Source: Neurospora tetraspora (lineage: Eukaryota; Ascomycota; Sordariomycetes; Sordariales; Sordariaceae). Taken from it: a stretch of 64,000 bases of DNA. The first letter of the stretch is position 1. Each line of letters begins with the position of its first letter. The DNA is taken from contig NW_026944388.1 of the NCBI RefSeq assembly GCF_033439725.1, forward strand, positions 744,001-808,000, read 5' to 3'. Of the stretch, positions 55,831 through 64,000 are shown piece by piece. Below the pieces are notes generated by a model. It did no database searches, was not told where the DNA came from, and saw only the letters and a list, made by a program, of their open reading frames with translations. The translations under genes were made by a program, and so were the position numbers.

Positions 55831-57683
55831 GTTTATAATTTATATCCAATTCGAAGGATTTACTAAAGTCTTTGTGAAAGAATTCTACCTATTCTTTGAA
55901 GAAACAGATGATTATAAAATTAGTCCCATCGTTGAGGACCTTCTGGATATACTATTGAAAAAAAAAGTCAGTGATTCATCCCTAATGAATCCCGGATGTA
56001 TGAACTTACACGAGTGTCTGGATACGGCAACATCCGTCCCCGTTACAGATAACCATTTCGCCTGTAACATGTAAATAGTTTCAAAAACTGGTCTTGTCAA
56101 GTCCCGTCCGGGGATCTCTTAGACACTGCTAGCAGCGGAGCACCTGGCAACTTCCGGCATCCAAATCGTATACTACAAAACCTACCTGACCCCCTCTTCT
56201 CAAACTCTTCGAACGGGAGCCGGGGCTGCAGCCGCAACCGCAACTCCATACTATTCCATGCTACCATGGACTGGGATCATCCTCATCCCCTCAAATTGAT
56301 GGGGTACACGCGAGGAAGTGGACAAGTGGGCAACAATGGAAGTTATGGAAAATCCGGGGAAATGCGGAGAACGTAGTCCAACAGGTCAGAGTCATGAAAG
56401 CGGGGGGAGCCGGTGAGGAGGACCACCAGGTGATCTGGGCCTCGGCCTCGGCTATGTACTATGGGCGGGCGACATCCGTGCGATGGGGGATGTGGGAAAG
56501 TTTCCGAGATACGTTCGGGACATGTGCCTCTGGGTATTTTGACTTACTTCATTGCTCACCGGTGAAGGTATGTGAACAGATTGCATTCTGATCGATCTAA
56601 TTAATACCTGAGCGGTTGTGTATCGGTGTGTCTGATTCCGTACTTGGGGGGTCTAAACATCGAGGTATGCATAGAACTAGTCCTCATTTTACAAAATAAA
56701 CAACGATGAACAATTCCACCATTATTGTATCGATATCACCACGCTTAAACAATGCTGCAAAAGATCTTGAGGAAAAAAATGTCTTTGTTGAACCCTAGCA
56801 TTCCATCCATAGATCCATTGAACCTAACCTGTACGTATGTATAGTAGTAGTAATATTGGTAGACCTTGCCATCCATATAATGTTTCCCACCATAGCCGCT
56901 TGAATGTTCTTTCAACACGAAATCTTGTGACAACAAGAGTAAGTAGATCTATGCCTCTCTCTCCTCTTCTTTTACATCAAGGCAAATAGCGTTTGGATAT
57001 ATCCCCATCTCAGACCATGTCTTCATCCTCAACCTCATCTCGTGGTATCGTTCGATTGCTTCTTCGTGCCTCAACAGATACTTCTGCAGCGAGCCCCCGT
57101 TTGTGTTCCTCATCCAATTGACCCTTTACATTCATCCCAACCCACCCCACACGCGGCTCAATCCTCCCTCTTGCTTCACGGAAGAGAGTAGGATGCGTAG
57201 GCTCTCCCTTGGATTCTTCTTTTGAATTGGTTCCACAGGTGTAATTTGCTTCGGAGGTGACCAGCTTTTTGGCGTTCGATTAAGCTCCAGTATTGCTGCT
57301 AGTCCTCGTTGGCGCAGCAGTGCTCGCCCCCAAAAATAGTCCCTGTCATCGAATGGCGTCCAGTATGTTACGTGGAGTAACGAAACCATCATAAGTCCGA
57401 CGTTCCGCGACACGAGTGTTGAAGAGAAAGAATTGTTTGCCGGGCATCTTGGGTCTTGAAGGATGACCATAAGTGCTCAGCAACATTAAGCTGAACAAAC
57501 ACTTTTTACCTCGTAATGAGTATATTATATATGACAGAGCGGCTTGGCCGACGTGAGGTACTCTGTAGCGCTGCTCGGAAGGAAGGCAGCTAAGCGGAGC
57601 GTTTTTCGCTGTGGTACTTTCGACAGAATCGTCGACGTGAAATTGGCTCGGCGTCGGACGGAAGATACGTGGAGGTTGTTGGA
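55831..57683. other. Transition and gene-free region downstream of the RasGEF gene
   Basis: Normal composition returns by about 55.95 kb. Open frames (for example 57132-57470 minus) lack homology. The right part is probably the RasGEF 3' UTR. Confidence 0.45.
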
Positions 57684-60600
57684 TCATAGGAATCCAGACT
57701 CGGCCAAAACTCTGTAAAGCAAAACAAAAAAGCATTAACGATCCGCACAAATAACAATGCAAAAGGGTGGTGAATGTGCTGGCCCGGTTGAATCCAGGGT
57801 CACAAAGGGGTGCGGGAAGGGACAAAGCTAGAACTGCAAGCCAAGTCGAGTGATGTCCGGAGAAGTACGAGCCCGAACAAGATTGCGTGCCCATGCCGTC
57901 CTCCCTTCATCACCTCGCTAAGTAAAAAGCACCCCCATCACAAGCTACCTGGCGTAATTTTGGCTCTACATACCTGACGATCTTCTCATCTTCTCTCTCG
58001 CGGGGCTCGATTTGCAAACTCTTGTCGTACATCTCGTGCACGTCTCCGGCGGCTTGCATATTGGACAAGATATAGTCCTGAAGTTCGGGTACTGGCTGTA
58101 GCGAATATGCGACGTTTTGGTACTGCTGGATATCTCCGATAACGTCTGCGGTCTTCGCCCGCTTTGCAAAGTTGATCTGGTTCGTCTTCTTCAGAATCGA
58201 AGGGATACCATCTTCAATGAAGGTAAGATCCGTAAGATACACGCCTAAGGATCTCAGGTTAGCATTCAAGCAGAAAATGGGGCTTCGCTATGGTTTCTTA
58301 CCAAAGAAAGGAATGCATGGAGGGTTGGATAGATGCAACGCCTCTCTGTATTCACCGAAGTTCTTAGTACTGGCCATGAGCTTCCTCATGGTTTCAAGCG
58401 TCGCGAGAACGCGTTGAGGAATCTGATCCCATGTTCTCTTCAAGCGGGCAATGGGAGCGGTTCCCAGTGCTGAAATGATCGATGTAAGCGTAGAGAAGTT
58501 GTTGAGACCCCGGCACTTGTCGGCAACGGCAACAAAGTGTTTTATGACGACAACACGCTTCCTAACATCGGTTTGCGCCAAAATCATCTCAGCCACCCAG
58601 TTGGTCATCTGGTTCGAGTGCAGAATAAGGGCCTTGACATTAGGTGCTGGTTCTGGCTGCCCTTCGGCAACCTTCTTCTGCCATGTCTTGTTGAGACATT
58701 CTGTAGACTTGATCTTGCCGTACAGCCGCGACTCAATGATAGTAAGCTGGCGAGCAAACTCAGTGACATCGATATCCAGGAACTTGAGCTTCTTCATGTT
58801 CTTTGGCATGATTGGCGCAGGGGTATTCTGGTTGACCGTCTGGATCATGCGACGAACGTTGACTTCCTTGCCGCTCAGTCGCTGGTCCAGGACGGTGATC
58901 AAGCCTTTAGAACCTGGTGTCTCTGTCGACTTCACTGTGTCATTGGCGAAGTTGTAGACATCACGGATAAGCTCCTTTGTCTCCTCACTCTGATCTTCCA
59001 TCCAAAAGTTATCAAACCAGTTCTTAAGAATGTTGACCACTCGGAAGCGGATAAGCTTCTGCTTGCTATTTTGCCACTGCTCAAACTGGGCCTGAGTAAG
59101 GCCCTCGGGTGGTTGGATGCCGAATCTCTTTACGAGTAGCTCGAACAGTTCGCGAGCCGAAGTAAAGGACTTGTACGTCAACAGGAAGGTGTTATTGAAG
59201 TTCGAATCAAGCTTGTCGTGGCGGGTAAGCTGCTCCACCAAAGCGAGGAGAGTACCACCCTTGACGACGGGCGGCTGCACCTTCTGATCCCAAGATAGCT
59301 CGGCTTCGTAGTCCAGACGCAAGAACTCAGGCGTGTCGTCCACAGGCTGAATCGGGGTGGGATCTTCTCCGAAAAACTTCTTCATCTTTGACGGGTCACC
59401 CTTACGCTGGAATGTAGGAGCAGTAGGGTCGCCCTCCGAAAATGATGCTGAGCTCATCAATACCGGTCTCAAGAAGGCAGAGTCAGTCCTCATGTGCCGC
59501 TCATATGGCGACGAATCAGCTCTGTTAAGCGGCGCTCGTTGAACAGGTTCACGTGCACGAGCCTCTGCTTGTTGCTGCATGACCATCTGGACTTGCTCTG
59601 AGAGTAGTTGGAGGGAGAAGCCAATGTGCGAGGAGTTGGTCTCCAATGCTCGAGCACACTGACGAACATAGTCTAGCCTCTCTTCCAAGGCATGGCCCCG
59701 AACCTCAGACCATTCATCGGCGAGCGGGCCAGCGACGGCCTGGCAGCCAAGTACTAGGTCGGATATGTTGTCATACAAACTTTGCTTGTTTGTCGCGAAA
59801 TCAAGAAGCTGCGGCTGCTGGAACCCGTTGCTACCAAGGCAAGAAAGGTCAATAGACTCAATCATGGCAATCCATGGCCTGAACATGTCCACGACCTTGC
59901 CACCGGCTGCGCAGATGTTGTTGCCAATCACTTCGTGTCTGAAAGGAGTCAACACCTTATCCGTGACAACCAAGCTCTTGTCCAGTTCTCGAATGCTGGA
60001 AACCAGCATACGCTTCTGCTCATCCAGCCTTTCTAGCAACTTGTTGTCGAGAATGGCAGTGGGCTCCACTACGCCCTCCTCGTCATCAAGAAAGTTGGAG
60101 GTAATGGGATCGTGAGGGCCAAGACCATTAGTCTGCCAGCTCCCGCCAGAGTTGGACCCAATTACGAACCCAGGGAACAGCCGAGGAATGTCTTCGCCCC
60201 TCTGCTGCCTAGCAACTTCGACATAGCTGTAAACTCCCATAAGAACGCCATCGGCCTCCTGCAGACACTTTTGGACAGACTCGGCGTTGGGCCAATCGGC
60301 AGCGGCAATGTGCGAAGAAATCACCAGCTTGGAAAACTTTGACATCATGTCTCGGAAATGAGGATATAGCGCCTTGTTGGTCGAGATGATGGAAGGCTGA
60401 CCGGAATGGTTGTCGGTTGTCCCCGAACCAGCCGCCAGGAGAAGGCGCAAATGGTCAGAGATGTCTTCGGCGCGTGCAACGTACTCGGACCGGTGGTTGT
60501 TCTTGATGGCCTCCCGATAACGGTCAATTGCCTTTTTCATGTTGGCAACCAGTCGGCTCCAAGTGAGAGGTTGCATAGTACCATCGTCAAAGAAGGATCG

Positions 60601-61676
60601 AGGAATTGTAGCGGCGGTAGGGAGGTTGAAAGTTGCGCTAGTGAATGCCGTCGTCGATGTCATAGGCACTGGATGGTGATGACCGTTTGAATATGTCTCG
60701 TTGCGGCCCCTGTTACCGGAGGGCTGTCCGTTGATAGAATCCATGGACGTGGACGGTGAGACACCATCGTAAAAGCGGCGGTTCTTGGGCTGTATTGGAG
60801 TGAGCCCCTCATTTTCTCAAATGTAATCAGGTATTCTGGACTTACGAGTGATCCTCTGGATGCATTCATGAACGTCTCGCCCTCGACTTCCGAGGCTGAG
60901 GTGATATCGTCTTCGTCCTCTTCATCCTGGGTCAAACCACGTGCCATCATCTCGGGAGGCGGCCTGGTCCTTTCGGGTATCGTCACAGTCATGCGGTCGC
61001 GGGGACCGGTCTCGTTAATCGAAGCAGGCGACTCTAGCGGCAATTCATTGCTGCTCTCGCCGGTCATAGTGTTGTAGTAGAACAAGCGGCCGTCGGGGGT
61101 GGCTTGAGGGATCCAGAAATCAGCCCTGCCGCCATCGGTTCCCTCGATGGGAAGGGAATCGGGGTCATCATCGCGATCCGACGCATCATCCTCGTCAAAA
61201 CTTTCGTGGTAGACATCGTGGTCTTCGGCCTCTTCCTCTACTACTTGTTCGTGGGTGGCTTTATCCTCGGTCTCGCCGGGAGCTTCATCGGGACTAGGGA
61301 TTACTTCGCAATAATTACTAGGAAACCATCCTCTGACACCGTTGATGACACCATCCCACCAACCACTTTCGAGCTGTGTGATAACCTGGATTATATCGCC
61401 CTCGTGAAAGCTAAGACTGGTCCTGTCGTCTGCCTCGTAATCGTACAGCGCGCGGACATACATGGTGCCCGCGGGCGCCGTGCCTGCAACGCCATTCATG
61501 GGTTCAACAGAGTCGGTCGCAAAATAAAACGAGGAGTCGTTAGGGTCGACCAAAGTGGTCGCGTTGCTTAAGTCGGGGTCGCGTCGATCGTAGGTTGCTT
61601 TCTGGGACTGGGTATTGTAGGAACTGGTGGTATTCTGACCCTGAAGTAGCGACACAGGGGTCTGTGTCATTAGCAT
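57684..61676 (-). CDS. cdc25: CDC25-type Ras guanine-nucleotide exchange factor (SH3, WW-like, RasGEF_N, RasGEF)
   Basis: Four exons: 61676-60846, 60789-58302, 58244-57974 and 57711-57684; 3618 nt, 1205 aa, phases consistent. Domains: SH3 about 72-126 (VRALYDYEADDRTSLSF, GWWDGV, GWFPSNYCEVI); WW-like about 186-213 (DGRLFYYNTMTGESSNELP); a long helical middle; RasGEF_N from about 785 (GGTLLALVEQLTRHD); catalytic RasGEF about 950-1195 (DVTEFARQLTIIESRLYG, then PFFGVYLTDLTFIEDG across intron 2, and NFAKRAKTADVIGDIQQYQ). The last exon adds only nine residues, giving the family C-terminus VLAESGFL. It loads GTP on Ras at the membrane, upstream of cAMP and MAP-kinase signalling. The SH3 separates it from Bud5-like exchangers. 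A second in-frame ATG lies at 61670. Confidence 0.93.
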
Positions 61677-64000
61677 ATTGAGAGTGTCGTGGTAACGGGT
61701 AGAAGCAAGCGATGGTGTGGAATGTCAAGGGTCGAAGATCATGTTCCGGTCGCTGAGCCTCGGGTGGTGTGATGTACAGTAGACTGTGCAGAAGTCGAGC
61801 GTCCAAGGTGCGCTAGGTCGACGTGAATGATGCTGAGGGACAGATGCGATTGCGTATCGAGCCGATACAGCTTATCCCCTATTTTAAAAGTCTGACGTCG
61901 GCGGGAATTAGATGGGAAGGGTGGTCCAAAAGTTTACTGGGCGCTAGAGGCTATCGAAAGAACAGTTGTCGCATCTGAGTGGTCGGAAGGCTGAGGCGTC
62001 GGCGGGTAAGGAGTGGTGAGAAAGTGAGGCAACACGGGCGTCGATTCGCCGACCGCTACTTGGTGTGGTGGTCTTTTGTTCTTCGAGTCTAGCGAGAGAA
62101 AGGGCTGATGCAAGATCAGGCATGTAGGTATAGGTCTAGGTCTAGGTAACCGGCGTGATGATGACGGTGGTCCGAATTCCTGTCGGTCGCGACACGTCCT
62201 TGTCTTCTTCGTCTTTCTCTGTTCTGGTTCGCGCGGTCCTCTTGGTTTGTGGGATCGGAATGCAGCAGAAGGGGGTCGGTCGAGGCTGCGTTGCTCTTGG
62301 ATCGTCCGTTGAATGTTTGTCGAGTTTGGATGGTGTCTCTCCGTGCCCGTGTGCCCGGGTCGCGAGCGTCCAGGGGGCGGTTGGATGGTCGATTGTCTCG
62401 TCACTTTCCCGGCATCCGATTTGCCTTTTTGACTGAGAGTTCAACGAAGAACCATAGGTTGTTCAGTTGGGGCAGAAAGACTGGACGGACCTATCCAGCA
62501 AGGGGGTGAGGTGCCCAGGTGAAATACATTAGGCGGGGGGCGTCTCTTCTTGAGAGGGAGAAGTCAAGGAGAGCGGGAGCAGAGAGTGGATGGCCTTGCA
62601 CTGCAGTGTGTGGTAGGACGAATGGACAGTCAGGTCGTAGGGAGCACTGGGCGCAATGGGGTTGGGGACTTGCCCACCTCCACTGTGGGAGGGGACTGAC
62701 CAACTGAGGGTCCTCACTTTGCGAGTCCCTCGCTCTTTCCCGCTCTCCAACGGTTCTAGGCCTTTGATTGGCTCGTGCTCAATTCGTCTCTTGGACTGAT
62801 TGGTAAGGTAAGGGGCGGCCTGGATGTGGGATCCATAACAGTATGGACCCTTTCGGCTTCCACTTTCCCTCCAAGCCCTCCCCTCGTTCATTCCTCATCC
62901 CCTCGTAGCTTGCATCAATCCGCCTCTCGACTTGCATCTCAAATCTTAAAGAGTGCCATTTGCGACAAGTCTCTTTTGTTCAGCATACACATCCCATTGG
63001 TAACAAAGAAATGCTAACATCAACTTCTCAGACGTGCAATATTATGCACTCGAGGAAATAAACCATAAAGAGAGTCCCATTGCTGGCCTCGACCTCGTTG
63101 ATCAACCGAAGCATCAGGCAGTAGATCGGTACGGGGTACGAGGTACGACATGGTCGCTGTGCTGGACCTGGACAACTCGGAATCTGACGAAAAGACTGAA
63201 CGGACTCGGCCGGGCCTTTGAGAAAAAGTGTTTGGCAACCTCTTTGCAACCAAATGGCAGCTACACCCAAAAGGGAAAGCACGGCCCCCACCATGCAAGT
63301 AACTCGGTGCTGCATTCAAGTCAGCCCTCCAGTCAATCAGGTCGTCGAGGTACCTGGGACGCTCTCGCACACGGAGAAAGGTACCTCGTTAGAGTGAGCC
63401 AAGACGATCGCGTACAGTTGGTGAGCTGGCGCGGACACACTGTGTTCCCTCTTGAGAAATCACCAACTGGACTCTTTTCGGTTCGCTTAGAATGCCGCGG
63501 CGATGCCATCCATGTTTTACCCAGATGCTAATTTCTGCAAAATAAAAAAGTCCGAAATGAAGAGTTGACTTTTCCTCCAGATCCCGCAGGAAAACGATCG
63601 GAAACCGCAAATGTTTCGATGCGGTTGCCGGTTTCGTATAGTAGCACTTTTACAGGCTTCTCTCACAGCTCAGTACAACCAGCGTTCCCGGCAGTCTGGC
63701 AACCCATTGTCTGATTGTTGACAATGACAGCTTGGACTCGTTCATCTCATCCATAAAACACGGACCGTCCAAACTATTGCAACACCAGGCAGGCCCGAGC
63801 GCCAGGATATGTTCCCGTTACTATCGAATATTCCTCTTCTCGTCATCACCTTGGCTCAAAACGACCAAACACGATCCAGTAGTCCAAACCCCAAAGAGAC
63901 AAAGCTCCGGCCACATCGAGGGGGCTTCCCTTCCGCGGCTCTTCCACCGTGCTTCCACGCCTTCTGGAAACAAGGACATGCACCCGTGCAAGGCGTGGAA
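61677..64000. other. Upstream region of the RasGEF gene, no further gene seen
   Basis: 2.3 kb. The first kilobase, with C+T-rich minus-strand sequence, is likely promoter and leader. Frames such as 63034-63531 (GTG start) have no recognisable domain. No RNA gene found. Confidence 0.45.

Noticed and set aside
55829-56074. Short frame at the right edge of the A+T-rich tract
   Set aside because: It spans the transition from mutated to normal DNA and looks accidental.
57346-57894. 182-codon minus-strand frame with hydrophobic runs
   Set aside because: It covers the last intron and last exon of the RasGEF gene in another frame; no ATG-proximal signal or homology beyond chance.
63034-63531. 165-codon open frame near the right edge
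   Set aside because: GTG start, arbitrary composition, overlapped by equally long frames on the other strand.
1-64000. CRISPR arrays, 5S rRNA genes, biosynthetic gene cluster
   Set aside because: No spaced direct-repeat array was seen, no match to the Neurospora 5S sequence as I remember it, and no polyketide, peptide or terpene synthase. The gene content is housekeeping and signalling.

Overview
The window is nuclear DNA of a filamentous ascomycete, almost certainly Neurospora (N. crassa or a very close relative). A complete 353-residue group I G-alpha gene matches gna-1 as I remember it. Introns are short, with GTATGT/GTAAGT-type donors and CTAAC/CTGAC-like branch sites. Three long A+T-rich, stop-riddled tracts have the look of repeat-induced point mutation (RIP). 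I ran no database search; names come from motifs, gene structure and memory of the families.

Layout. 0-20 kb: the end of a C2H2 zinc-finger gene, an intron-containing tRNA-Thr(TGT), the SWI/SNF-type remodeller crf4-1 (minus), a WDR70-like WD40 protein (minus), a 2-oxoglutarate/Fe dioxygenase (minus) divergent from swc5 (plus), a tRNA-Ser(AGA), and a six-exon kappa-class glutathione transferase with a peroxisomal C-terminus (minus). 20.6-31.8 kb: two A+T-rich DNA transposons, each bounded by long terminal inverted repeats, with about 2.3 kb of gene-free normal DNA between them. The second carries a Tc1/mariner-like transposase relic. 33.5-48.1 kb: gna-1, an unknown single-pass membrane protein, mic10 (minus), urb2, cdc123 (minus) and cwc21. 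48.5-55.8 kb: an intact-looking 247-bp MITE followed by a composite of degraded LTR retroelement fossils, including a Ty1/copia-type reverse transcriptase block on the minus strand. 57.7-61.7 kb: a CDC25-type Ras exchange factor with SH3 and RasGEF domains (minus). The remainder to 64 kb shows no gene.

The genes are ordinary single-copy housekeeping and signalling functions, not a pathway cluster. Loose themes are chromatin (crf4-1, swc5, possibly the WDR70 protein), ribosome, translation and RNA processing (urb2, cdc123, cwc21, two tRNAs), mitochondrial inner-membrane shape (mic10), and G-protein and Ras signalling (gna-1, the RasGEF). Two head-to-head pairs (dioxygenase/swc5 and cdc123/cwc21) share short intergenic promoters.

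I found no CRISPR array, secondary-metabolite cluster or obvious new defence system. The most notable non-genic content is the pair of large TIR elements, whose ends share a motif, the MITE, and small relatively C+G-rich patches left inside the mutated tracts.
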